A stretch of DNA of 10,785 nt from Thermodesulfobacteriota bacterium (GTDB lineage: Bacteria; Desulfobacterota; BSN033; UBA1163): contig JASEIE010000114.1 of NCBI GenBank assembly GCA_030024065.1, positions 1 through 10,785 of the forward strand, in the 5' to 3' direction. The translations under genes were made by a program, and so were the position numbers. A model generated the notes under the pieces. The model saw nothing but the letters and a program-made list of their open reading frames with translations, was not told where the DNA came from and made no database searches. Shown in pieces: positions 1-6,143 of this stretch. Positions within the stretch are counted from its first letter, which is position 1. Each line of letters starts with the position of its first letter.

Positions 1-52
1 AGCTCTGTCGGAAGGTTCTCGGACGCGGGTTCGATTCCCGCCGCCTCCACCA
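1..52 (+). ncRNA. ssrA: tmRNA (ssrA), 3' end only
   Basis: The first 52 bases end in an encoded CCA preceded by a T-arm (GGTTCGATTCCCGCC, with the GTTCGA loop) and an acceptor strand GCCTCC plus A. The GGACGCGGG leading into the T-arm is the typical 3' end of bacterial tmRNA rather than of an ordinary tRNA. tmRNA rescues stalled ribosomes by acting as both tRNA and mRNA. The tag-reading frame and 5' half lie outside the window, so the tag peptide cannot be read. The alternative is an ordinary tRNA 3' half, but the spacing and the GGACGCGGG motif favour tmRNA. Confidence 0.85.
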
Positions 53-58
53 ATTTTG

Positions 59-97
59 AATGAAAAAGCCGTTGTAAATTAAGGGCCTTTTCATTTT
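59..97 (+). terminator. Rho-independent-like terminator after tmRNA
   Basis: AATGAAAAAGCC (59-70) pairs with GGCCTTTTCATT (84-95) over 12 positions with one mismatch and a 13-base loop. It is followed by only a short T run. It lies 6 bases after the CCA end, where a tmRNA terminator is expected. Read on the other strand it could also serve the convergent minus-strand gene ending at 120. The weak T tract lowers confidence. Confidence 0.5.
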
Positions 98-119
98 GGC
101 AAAGTAAAACGAAAAAAAA

Positions 120-344
120 TTAAATTTCTATCCTATAATCCTTCAGTTTTTTATAGAGGGTTGAGCGAGGGATACCGAGGAGAAACGCTGCCCTGCGCTT
201 ATTTCTTTTTGTTTGTTCCATCGCTTGAAGAATTAATTTTCTTTCTTTTTCTTGCATTTCTTGTATCTCTCCCGTAGACGTTATTTTATGGACATGTCTC
301 GACATGTCCATATTTTGGGTTAAGATGCTTTTAGTGAACACCAA
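120..344 (-). CDS. Fis-type HTH domain protein; possible remnant of a sigma-54 activator
   Basis: The longest frame encodes 74 aa. Residues 30-72 are a clear Fis/NtrC-type helix-turn-helix (HTH_8): an EKERKLILQAME helix, then NKRRAAFLLGIPRSTLYKKL as the DNA-binding helices. This domain normally ends sigma-54 enhancer-binding proteins, behind an AAA+ domain that is absent here. The outermost start is a TTG (342-344) inside the left inverted repeat of the adjacent IS, so the frame runs into the element. Other starts are ATG at 309-311, and ATG at 255-257, which has a GGGAGAG-like ribosome site about 9 bases upstream and would give a 45-aa protein that is only the HTH. Seen: HTH only. Inferred: either the tail of an activator truncated by the IS, or a small stand-alone Fis-like protein transcribed away from the UbiD operon. 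A C-terminal tail beside a sigma-54 promoter favours the first. Which start is used is uncertain. Confidence 0.6.
   Translation of the reverse strand: MVFTKSILTQNMDMSRHVHKITSTGEIQEMQEKERKLILQAMEQTKRNKRRAAFLLGIPRSTLYKKLKDYRIEI
287..312. promoter_or_regulatory. Nested palindrome, candidate operator or enhancer site
   Basis: TATGGACATGTC (287-298), a 2-base spacer (TC) and its exact complement GACATGTCCATA (301-312) form a perfect 12-bp inverted repeat. Each half contains GACATGTC, itself an 8-bp palindrome; the two boxes are centred 10 bp apart, one helical turn. This suits binding of two protein dimers on one face of the DNA. Without the IS, the site would be about 100-115 bp upstream of the -24/-12 promoter at 1653, the usual distance for a sigma-54 enhancer. 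It also overlaps the 5' part of the Fis-domain ORF. Binding by any protein is inference. Confidence 0.5.
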
Positions 345-351
345 AGTTGGG
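332..351 (+). repeat. IS left terminal inverted repeat
   Basis: TAGTGAACACCAAAGTTGGG. It matches the complement of the right end at about 16 of 20 positions, with the core ACACCAAA identical. The TTG at 342-344 (minus strand) inside it is the outermost start of the Fis-domain ORF. Confidence 0.75.
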
Positions 352-379
352 TTAGAATACTGAAGACGGAGGTGTCAGC

Positions 380-697
380 ATGGAAAGGATTCCCAGAGCG
401 ATCTACACGAGAGAGCTTCGAGAGGAAGCAGTCAAGCTGGTAACAGAGGGAGGATTCAGCATACCGGAGGTGGGGCGAAGGTTATCGGTAGCGGCCTCGA
501 CCATACGGTACTGGATCAAGGCGAACAAAGAAGGCAAGCTTAAAGAGGTCGGAAAACAGCAGAGGCCTCTTACCGAGGTAGAGATGGAGCTTGCCCGGGT
601 CAAGCGAGAGCTGGCGGAAGCCAGGATGGAGCGTGACATACTAAAAAAAGCGACGGCGTACTTTGCGAAGGAGTCGCTGCCAGGTACGCGATCATGA
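380..697 (+). CDS. IS3-family transposase OrfA (HTH and leucine zipper)
   Basis: A 105-aa protein. Residues about 8-50 form a transposase-type helix-turn-helix (YTRELREEAVKLV then IPEVGRRLSVAASTIRYWIK) that binds the IS ends. Residues about 64-93 form a leucine zipper (LTEVEMELARVKRELAEAR) for multimerisation with OrfAB. It has the usual ~100-aa length of OrfA. The start has a good ribosome site (GGAGGTG, 369-375) and lies 45 bases inside the left end. The stop overlaps the orfB start as ATGA (694-697). On its own, OrfA of IS3 elements is generally a regulator; as the N-terminal part of the frameshift product it supplies end recognition. Confidence 0.88.
   Translation: MERIPRAIYTRELREEAVKLVTEGGFSIPEVGRRLSVAASTIRYWIKANKEGKLKEVGKQQRPLTEVEMELARVKRELAEARMERDILKKATAYFAKESLPGTRS
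643..649 (+). other. Programmed -1 frameshift slippery heptamer A AAA AAA
   Basis: Seven consecutive A residues sit in the orfA frame as CTA AAA AAA GCG, a classic A AAA AAA slippery heptamer. A slip by -1 at 649 enters the orfB frame with no stop before the orfB ATG at 694, giving a predicted OrfAB fusion of about 391 aa, typical for IS3. The position near the C-terminal end of the orfA zipper is also typical. No stimulatory RNA structure was identified with confidence. Confidence 0.7.
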
Positions 698-1554
698 AAG
701 CCATGCGATTCCGGTATGGTATCGGGATGATGTGCCGTATTGTGCGGGTATCCAAGAGTGGCTATTACCAATGGCTCAATCGGAAGCCTTCCAAACGCGC
801 CCAAGAGGAGGGAAGGCTGGAAGTGGAGATCAAAGCCGCCCATAAGAGGACGCGTGAGACCTGCGGTCCTGAAAGATTACAGCATGAGCTCAAAGAGCAT
901 GGGGTGAAAGTAGGGATCTGCCGAATCAGAAGGATCCGGACAAAGCTGGGGATACGGTGTAAGCAGAAGAAAAAGTTTAGGGCCACCACGGATTCCAAGC
1001 ATGCGCTCCCCGTGGCAGAGAATCTACTCCATCAGCAGTTTGAGGTAACGAGGCCGAACGAAGTATGGGTCAGTGACATCACCTATATTCCCACAGAAGA
1101 AGGCTGGCTCTATTTGGCAGGGCATAAGGACCTTTGCACGGGAGAAATCGTTGGATATGCCATGGGCAATCGGATCACCAAGAACCTTGTGAGCCAGTCA
1201 CTGTTTAGGGCCGTAGCAGCCAAACGGCCAAGACCGGGCCTGATCCACCATTCGGATCGCGGAACTCAGTACTGCGCCCATGAGTACAGGAGACTGGTGG
1301 ATCAGTTCAAGATGAGAGCATCCATGAGTAGGAAAGGCGACTGCTACGATAACGCCCCTATGGAGAGCTTCTGGGGAACGCTCAAAAATGAGCTTGTCCA
1401 CCACTCTCGCTATAAGACCAGAGAGCAAGCTATCCGGGAGATCACGGAATACATCGAGGTATTCTACAATCGACAAAGACGGCAAGCTCGGCTGGGGTAT
1501 TTAGCCCCAGCAGTCTATGAGCGGCAGTTTTATGCAACACAGGTTGCAGCGTGA
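694..1554 (+). CDS. IS3-family transposase OrfB (DDE integrase domain)
   Basis: A 286-aa protein with the IS3 catalytic core: D128 in NEVWVSDITYI, D188 in IHHSDRGTQY and E224 in DNAPMESFWGTLKNE. D188 and E224 are separated by 35 residues (DD(35)E). Residues about 50-90 correspond to the HTH_21-type segment (HKRTRETCGPERLQHELKEHG) before the integrase fold. The C-terminus NRQRRQARLGYLAPAVYERQ is the standard family ending. No stop or frameshift breaks it. It is probably produced mainly as a fusion to OrfA through the slippery site at 643-649. The stop is 18 bases before the right end. Confidence 0.92.
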   Translation: MKAMRFRYGIGMMCRIVRVSKSGYYQWLNRKPSKRAQEEGRLEVEIKAAHKRTRETCGPERLQHELKEHGVKVGICRIRRIRTKLGIRCKQKKKFRATTDSKHALPVAENLLHQQFEVTRPNEVWVSDITYIPTEEGWLYLAGHKDLCTGEIVGYAMGNRITKNLVSQSLFRAVAAKRPRPGLIHHSDRGTQYCAHEYRRLVDQFKMRASMSRKGDCYDNAPMESFWGTLKNELVHHSRYKTREQAIREITEYIEVFYNRQRRQARLGYLAPAVYERQFYATQVAA

Positions 1555-1555
1555 G

Positions 1556-1575
1556 AGAAAGTTTGGTGTCCACTA
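1556..1575 (-). repeat. IS right terminal inverted repeat
   Basis: The complement reads TAGTGGACACCAAACTTTCT and matches the left end. The CA terminus is at 1571-1572; the CTA just outside extends the symmetry to 1575. TTGACA of the next promoter starts at 1576. Confidence 0.75.
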
Positions 1576-1604
1576 TTGACATCAGAGGTCATTTCGATCA
1601 TAAT
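1576..1604 (+). promoter_or_regulatory. Sigma-70-like promoter at the IS edge
   Basis: TTGACA (1576-1581) is a perfect -35 hexamer, followed after exactly 17 bases by CATAAT (1599-1604), 5 of 6 to the -10 consensus. Transcription would start near 1611 and read through the sigma-54 promoter region into the UbiD operon at 1727. The -35 box begins immediately after the symmetric end of the IS. Either this is a native promoter next to which the IS landed, or insertion or deletion brought it there. Predicted from motif and spacing only. Confidence 0.5.
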
Positions 1605-1652
1605 AAGTGTAAAAAATTTATCGGAAATTGTCAATTTAAGGCATTTATGCAA

Positions 1653-1668
1653 TGGCACGAGAATTGCT
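1653..1668 (+). promoter_or_regulatory. Sigma-54 (-24/-12) promoter of the UbiD operon
   Basis: TGGCACGAGAATTGCT matches the consensus TGGCACR-N4-TTGCW at every defined position, with the invariant GG (1654-1655) and GC (1666-1667) exactly 10 bases apart. The start of transcription is expected near 1679, leaving a leader of about 48 bases before the ATG at 1727. Such promoters need RpoN and an AAA+ activator bound upstream. The Fis-type HTH ORF at 120-344 and the palindrome at 287-312 are the obvious activator and site candidates, now separated from the promoter by the IS. Confidence 0.85.
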
Positions 1669-1726
1669 GCTATTATAAAAAATGTATATTCTTCCCCAAA
1701 ATTCTTGTTCAGAAGGAGGATATAAG

Positions 1727-3166
1727 ATGGCTTTTAAAGACCACAGAGATTTTTTCGAAGTTCTTGAGAGAGAAAGTGAGCTAGTTAAAGTAAAAAAAGA
1801 AGTAGATTGGGATGGAGAAGTAGGGGCCATTGGCAGGAAAACGTATGAAAATGAAGGTCCGGCCTTGCTTTTCGAAAAGATCAAAGACTATCCCGAGGGA
1901 TACAGGATCTCCAACGGAACATCCGGGACATGGGGTCGAGTTGCGCTATCGATGATGCTGCCCAAGGATACGCCGGTCAGAAAGATATACAAGGAATATG
2001 AGGAGCGCATAGACACCAAAATCCCTCCCAAAATTGTCAAAAAAGCCGATGCGCCTTGCAAGGAGAACGTCATGTTAGGGGACAAGGTTGACCTGTATGA
2101 ATTTCCCGCCCCGATGGTGCACGAAGGTGACGGAGGCAGATATATCGGCACATGGGATGTGGTGGTCAACAAAGACCCCGAAACAAACTGGACAAACTGG
2201 GGCATGTACAGATTCATGGTGCATACGAAAAACTGGTTGACAGGGTGGCCTCAGAGCACGAGCCAGCTTGCCTTCATCATGAAGAAAAGCTACTTACCTT
2301 TTAACAAACCGATGCCCGTGGCAATCGTCCTAGGAACTGACCCGCTCTCGCACATCGTCGCAACCGCAGGAATCAAGCCTTTCGAAGACGAGGCGGACCA
2401 CGTGGGCGGGCTCAGAGGTGAACCCGTTGAACTGGTTAAGTGCGAGACATCCGATCTCTTTGTCCCGGCCAACGCCGAGATCGTTATCGAAGGTGAGCTC
2501 CAGCCGGATAAAATCGCTCCGGATGGGCCTTTTGGAGAGTATCCTGGCTACAGAAGCGGAACCATGTGTTCGGGGGTAGCCGTAAAGGTGAAGGCAATCA
2601 CATACCGGAGTAAGCCTATCGTCACCATGATAGCCCTTGGCACACCGCCTGATGACAGCTCCATAGCGGCTTCTCTGACTGCGGCCGTTGCCATGAAAAA
2701 GGGTTTACTGAGGCATGGTGTCCCTATAACGGATGTGTATGTCCCTCCTGAAGGGGTTACCCATCTGATCGTGATCGGCGTAACAAAAGGCGGGGTGGAA
2801 ACCGCACGGAAGGTCCTTGACTATTTTACGCTGAGAAGAATCATGACAAATAAACATATCATCGTGGATGCAGATGTGGATGTATTCAATATGGCCGAGG
2901 TATTACACTGCTTCGCCACAAGATGCCATCCGGGAAGAGGTATTATATATGAGTGGTACGAGGGCAGATCAAATTCATTAACACCGTTCTACAGCCCCGA
3001 GGAAAGGAAGAAGTTGAAAGGGGTTTCAGTTGCCTTCGACAGCACATGGCCTCCGGAGTGGGAGAAGGAGATTATCCCCATAAAAGCATCGTTCAAGACG
3101 ATATTCACCAAAGAGACGATTGATAAAGTAAACAAGAATTGGGAAAGTTACGGAATCAAGATATAG
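1727..3166 (+). CDS. UbiD-family (de)carboxylase, subunit/paralog 1
   Basis: A 479-aa protein of UbiD length and architecture; the family uses prenylated FMN for reversible (de)carboxylation of aromatic or unsaturated acids in the cytoplasm. Family landmarks: TNWGMYR (N157, R162), KPMPVAIVLGTDP (194-206), GGLRGEPVELVK (228-238), VPANAEIVIEG (247-257, E251), PDGPFGEYPGY (265-275). Aligned by motif to fungal Fdc1, N157, R162, E251 and E271 fit N168, R173, E233 and E282, but the metal-ligand His (H191) position is Q180 and the E277 position is D266. The start is set by AGGAGG at 1714-1719; an upstream ATG at 1682 lacks a ribosome site and sits at the predicted transcription start. It is first in the operon, 42 bases before the small gene. 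The substrate is unknown; the Q/D changes suggest an altered or non-catalytic subunit. Confidence 0.85.
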   Translation: MAFKDHRDFFEVLERESELVKVKKEVDWDGEVGAIGRKTYENEGPALLFEKIKDYPEGYRISNGTSGTWGRVALSMMLPKDTPVRKIYKEYEERIDTKIPPKIVKKADAPCKENVMLGDKVDLYEFPAPMVHEGDGGRYIGTWDVVVNKDPETNWTNWGMYRFMVHTKNWLTGWPQSTSQLAFIMKKSYLPFNKPMPVAIVLGTDPLSHIVATAGIKPFEDEADHVGGLRGEPVELVKCETSDLFVPANAEIVIEGELQPDKIAPDGPFGEYPGYRSGTMCSGVAVKVKAITYRSKPIVTMIALGTPPDDSSIAASLTAAVAMKKGLLRHGVPITDVYVPPEGVTHLIVIGVTKGGVETARKVLDYFTLRRIMTNKHIIVDADVDVFNMAEVLHCFATRCHPGRGIIYEWYEGRSNSLTPFYSPEERKKLKGVSVAFDSTWPPEWEKEIIPIKASFKTIFTKETIDKVNKNWESYGIKI

Positions 3167-3208
3167 ATACCTAAACACAAAAAGGAAAAAACAGGGAGGA
3201 TAAGCGCT

Positions 3209-3517
3209 ATGAAGGAATGGCAGACTTTCGTGAGAAGGTTTTCAGATATGAAGGAAGGAGAACGGGAGCTCTTTATTAAGGATTTGACAGACGGAAAAAA
3301 GAAATACGATACCAAACATGTCATGGCCACTGTGGCCAAGGCGAAGGATGGAATGAAGAAACCCGACATTTTATGGATAAGAGGAGAGTCGGGCGAGAAG
3401 GCCAAACAGCCATGGTACATTGAAATTAAGACAGAATTGGCGGAGTATATACCCGGCAAACCATGGGAGGATTTGCTCGAGATCATGGAAAAAAATCAAA
3501 AGCAAGGGATCAAATGA
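3209..3517 (+). CDS. Small protein between two UbiD genes; possible gamma-like carboxylase subunit
   Basis: A 102-aa, highly charged, lysine-rich protein with no cysteine, no signal peptide and no membrane segment. Visible elements: an N-terminal amphipathic stretch (FVRRFSDMKEGERELFIKDL), a central GKKKYDTKHVMATVAKAK, a hydrophobic strand PDILWIRGE, and PWYIEIKTELAEYIPGKPW near the C-terminus. The lack of cysteines argues against the zinc-ribbon-like small subunit of BsdD/VdcD-type decarboxylases. Its position between two UbiD paralogs, its size and the KKYD-containing segment suggest a relative of the roughly 10-kDa gamma subunit of phenylphosphate carboxylase, but this rests on memory of the family and context. 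The ribosome site GGGAGGA (3194-3200) supports the start, and the next gene begins 28 bases after its stop, so co-translation at fixed ratio is plausible. Confidence 0.7.
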   Translation: MKEWQTFVRRFSDMKEGERELFIKDLTDGKKKYDTKHVMATVAKAKDGMKKPDILWIRGESGEKAKQPWYIEIKTELAEYIPGKPWEDLLEIMEKNQKQGIK

Positions 3518-3545
3518 ACGATACGATATAAGAGGGGGTGAGAAT

Positions 3546-4991
3546 ATGGGAGTAGGTTACAAAGACCTGAGGGAATGGCTTTCTGGCGCAGAAGAGATGG
3601 GTGAAGTGCGGGTGGCAAAGTCAATTGATCTGAAAGAGGATGTTGGCAGAATTGCAGAAGTATCCGCATCGACTGAAAATGCTCCAGCTATTTTACTCGA
3701 CGAATTTGCAGGTTATCAGAAGGGGTACAGAATACTCCTAAACCCATTTGGGACGATTCGTCTTATCGGCTGGAGCTTCGGATGGCCCACGCAAGAAGGA
3801 ACTCGCCTCGAACTACTTGACTATTTCAAGAATCGTCTCGAAAAGCTTACACTGGTGCCACCGAAATATGTAGATGAGGGGCCTGTTTTTGAAAATGTGA
3901 TGGTTGGGGATGACGTGGACTTGTCGCGTTTCCCTGTTCCGATATGGCATCCAGAGGATGGCGGCCCGTATATCGGCACGGGGTGTTTTGTCATTACGAG
4001 GGATCCGGACGAGGGATGGGTCAACCTGGGTACTTATAGGAATATGCTTCATGATTCAAAGACGGTTGGTTTCTATATTTCCCCTGGACATCACGGCCGG
4101 ATACACCGGGACAAGTACTTCAGCCGTGGGCAGGCTTGTCCAGTTGCTATCGTTTTCGGCAGTGATCCACTCCTTTTTACGTCAGGCATGATTGAACTCC
4201 CATGGGGTACAAGCGAATACGACTGGGTGGGCGGATGGCGTGGAGAGCCCGTGGAGGTAATCAAAGGTCAGGTCACGGGATTGCCCATCCCGGCGAATGC
4301 CGAAATCGTCATTGAAGGCTTTTCCTATCCGGATAAAGTACGGTGGGAGGGCCCGTTTGGGGAATGGACAGGGTATTACGCCTCAGGATCCCGCGACGAG
4401 CCTTATGTGGAGGTGAAAGCTCTGTACCACAGGAACAATCCCATTCTTCTAGGCATGCCACCTCAAAAACCCCCTTATGATGCGGACAAGGCACGACAGT
4501 ATATAAAATCCGCGCTACTTATCCAGCAATTAACTGCGCACGGCATTCCCGGCATTTCAAGCGCCTGGTGTTATGGCCTGGGTGGTTGTCGGCTTCTCGT
4601 CGTTGTTGCAATCAAACAGCATTTCTTGGGTCATGCACGACAAGTGGGCCATGCAGCGTATACGAGTCCAGTCGCCAATTATTTGGGAAGGTATGTAGTG
4701 GTGGTCGATGATGATATTGACCCAAGTGATCTCGATGACGTCATGTGGGCAGTTCTGACACGTTCTGACCCTGCAACTTCCATAGACATCATAACCCGTG
4801 CGAATTCAGGACCGCTTGATCCCAGAATTTCTCCGGAAGATCGTGCGGCCGGTCGTTATTGTAATTCGAGAGGAATCATCGACGCAACCAGGCCTTTCGA
4901 ATGGAAAGACAAATTTCCAGATCCCGTAAGGCCCAGTCTGGATTGGCGGAAAGAAAGCCGAAAGAGATTTGCTTACCTCTTTGAGCGGTGA
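3546..4991 (+). CDS. UbiD-family (de)carboxylase, subunit/paralog 2
   Basis: A 481-aa UbiD-family protein. Unlike paralog 1 it keeps every cofactor-site residue I can align to Fdc1: N160 and R165 in VNLGTYR, H183 in SPGHHGRIHRD (metal ligand), E253 in PANAEIVIEG, and the acid pair E268/E273 in WEGPFGEWTGYY (the Glu-Arg-Glu catalytic network is E268, R165, E273). Other landmarks are CPVAIVFGSDP (198-208) and GGWRGEPVEV (229-238), which includes the aryl-UbiD type segment after SGMIELPWGTSEYD. The start at 3546 is chosen because AGGGGGTGAG lies just upstream; the frame is open back to 3420, but that part overlaps the small gene. It is expected to bind prenyl-FMN, Mn and K and to act on an aromatic or unsaturated acid. 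It is distantly related to paralog 1, so this is not a recent duplication. Confidence 0.88.
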   Translation: MGVGYKDLREWLSGAEEMGEVRVAKSIDLKEDVGRIAEVSASTENAPAILLDEFAGYQKGYRILLNPFGTIRLIGWSFGWPTQEGTRLELLDYFKNRLEKLTLVPPKYVDEGPVFENVMVGDDVDLSRFPVPIWHPEDGGPYIGTGCFVITRDPDEGWVNLGTYRNMLHDSKTVGFYISPGHHGRIHRDKYFSRGQACPVAIVFGSDPLLFTSGMIELPWGTSEYDWVGGWRGEPVEVIKGQVTGLPIPANAEIVIEGFSYPDKVRWEGPFGEWTGYYASGSRDEPYVEVKALYHRNNPILLGMPPQKPPYDADKARQYIKSALLIQQLTAHGIPGISSAWCYGLGGCRLLVVVAIKQHFLGHARQVGHAAYTSPVANYLGRYVVVVDDDIDPSDLDDVMWAVLTRSDPATSIDIITRANSGPLDPRISPEDRAAGRYCNSRGIIDATRPFEWKDKFPDPVRPSLDWRKESRKRFAYLFER

Positions 4992-5079
4992 GAAACCGCG
5001 GGAAATGGTGAAAATTTAGGACAATATGATTCAAAGAGAGTTTTACAAACATTAACTTAAGTTGCCAAGGAGGTGTGAG

Positions 5080-6099
5080 ATGAAAAAGAGTTTATGGATT
5101 CCTTTGTCGATTATGATTTGCTTTTTCTTTCCTTTGTTTGCTTTCAGCCAACCAACCCCTACTCCGCGTGCCTTATCCTTTGGAACCTCCTCTGTTGGCT
5201 CTGCCTTCTATATTATTTCAGTGGGGATGGGAGAGATTATTTCTAAGAAGACGGGAATAAGTATTGCCGTAGAAGCGGTGGGAGGCTCCGATGCCAATGC
5301 CCGGGCTTTAAGTCGAAAGAAGGTTGACCTGGCTATGTTGAATTCAATGAGCGTTGCAGCGGCCTATTTAGGGGAAGGCCCTTTTGCCAAGGAAGGAAAG
5401 ACCGACCTGCGAATAATTGCTCAGGGACAGCAGAGCCTGCGTAACATCGTTGTCCGGACCGCTTCAGGGATAAAAACTCCTGCCGACCTCAGAGGAAGTA
5501 GATTTATTGGAAAACGACCAGCTCTCGCCGAGTTGGAGATGATCACGGATGCCCTCCTTAAGGCCTACGGGATTCCAAAAGATTCTTTAAAGATTTTACA
5601 GACCACGGAAACCAAAGAGGTTTTAGAGGCATTAAAATTAGGGACCGTCGATGGGGCCGTCATCCCGGCCGGACTTCGGTCGAGCACCCTTCTTGAGCTC
5701 GCTCAATTCGTTGATGTTACCTTCCTATCCATCCCGGAGGACAAGATGGAACTGATACTGCAAGATTTGGGACCTGCTTTCCACGAGGCCGTCATCCCGA
5801 AAGGCACCTATAGAGGTCAGATGGAAGATGTCAAAACTCCTTCCCTCTTGACCGATATAGCGGTAAGGGCAGATTTTCCTGAAGATCTGGCCTATCTTAT
5901 TACCAAGACTTTGTTAGAGAGCCAAAAGGAATTAACAATGGTTCATAGCGAGGGGAAAGAATGGACCATCTCAAATACCTTGAAAACTCCCCCTGCTCCT
6001 TTCCATTCTGGAGCGATTAAATACTTCAAAGAAAAAGGACTCTGGACTCCAGACTTAGAGAAATCTCAGGAAAAGCTCTTAAGAAAGGGTAAAAATTAA
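5080..6099 (+). CDS. TAXI-family TRAP transporter solute receptor (1)
   Basis: A 339-aa exported protein. The N-terminus MKKSLWIPLSIMICFFFPLFAFS is a signal peptide with likely cleavage around residues 23-24. The mature part begins with the TAXI pattern: LSFGTSSVGSAFYIISVGMGEII, then a VDLAMLNSMSVAAAYLGEG segment, a DLRGSRFIGKR loop, and the C-terminal family signature FHSGAIKYFKEKGLW. TAXI receptors capture organic acids in the periplasm and pass them to a fused TRAP permease. The start is placed at ATG 5080 behind AAGGAGGTG (5067-5075); an in-frame upstream ATG at 5062 would spoil the signal peptide. It is followed after 44 bases by its permease. The ligand cannot be read from sequence; the operon suggests a carboxylate used by the UbiD or ligase enzymes. 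Confidence 0.9.
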   Translation: MKKSLWIPLSIMICFFFPLFAFSQPTPTPRALSFGTSSVGSAFYIISVGMGEIISKKTGISIAVEAVGGSDANARALSRKKVDLAMLNSMSVAAAYLGEGPFAKEGKTDLRIIAQGQQSLRNIVVRTASGIKTPADLRGSRFIGKRPALAELEMITDALLKAYGIPKDSLKILQTTETKEVLEALKLGTVDGAVIPAGLRSSTLLELAQFVDVTFLSIPEDKMELILQDLGPAFHEAVIPKGTYRGQMEDVKTPSLLTDIAVRADFPEDLAYLITKTLLESQKELTMVHSEGKEWTISNTLKTPPAPFHSGAIKYFKEKGLWTPDLEKSQEKLLRKGKN

Positions 6100-6143
6100 G
6101 ATCCAAATTGTAAGAAAAAATTGAGAAAGAAGGACGAGGCGAC

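Larger units (their letters stand above)
335..1572 (+). mobile_element. IS3-family insertion sequence, complete (about 1.24 kb)
   Basis: The element has the full IS3 layout: imperfect terminal inverted repeats with TG...CA ends, a short leader, overlapping orfA and orfB in relative -1 phase, an A-rich slippery site near the end of orfA, and a DD(35)E transposase. Left end TGAACACCAAAG (335) matches the complement of the right end, TGGACACCAAAC. Similarity extends outward by three more bases (TAG/CTA), so the true ends may be 332 and 1575. No direct target duplication is seen with either pair of ends, which could mean an adjacent deletion or recombination between copies. Both ORFs are intact, so the element may be active. 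Confidence 0.88.

Noticed and set aside
403..843. Minus-strand ORF of 146 codons across orfA/orfB
   Set aside because: It lies antisense inside the clear IS transposase genes, with no ribosome site and low-complexity serine-rich content; a shadow frame.
1577..1591. TGAC-N7-GTCA inverted repeat as an operator
   Set aside because: Half-sites of 4 bp are too short to separate from chance and overlap the -35 box; no second copy was found.
1682..1726. N-terminal extension of UbiD paralog 1 from ATG 1682
   Set aside because: No ribosome site, located at the predicted sigma-54 start of transcription, and the family N-terminus matches the start at 1727.
1551..1784. Plus-strand ORF of 77 codons spanning the IS end and the promoter region
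   Set aside because: It starts at the orfB stop, crosses the IS terminus and the sigma-54 promoter and overlaps the UbiD gene in another frame; not a plausible gene.
4985..4999. Hairpin GCGGT/ACCGC at the end of UbiD paralog 2
   Set aside because: Only 5 bp with no T tract; too weak to call a terminator.
5002..5030. Possible promoter with TATGAT (5025-5030) before the first TAXI gene
   Set aside because: No acceptable -35 hexamer at 16-18 bases; the gene is better explained as part of the upstream operon.
5054..5063. AACTTAAGTT palindrome before the first TAXI gene
   Set aside because: A 10-bp AT-rich palindrome is likely by chance and has no partner site or promoter nearby.
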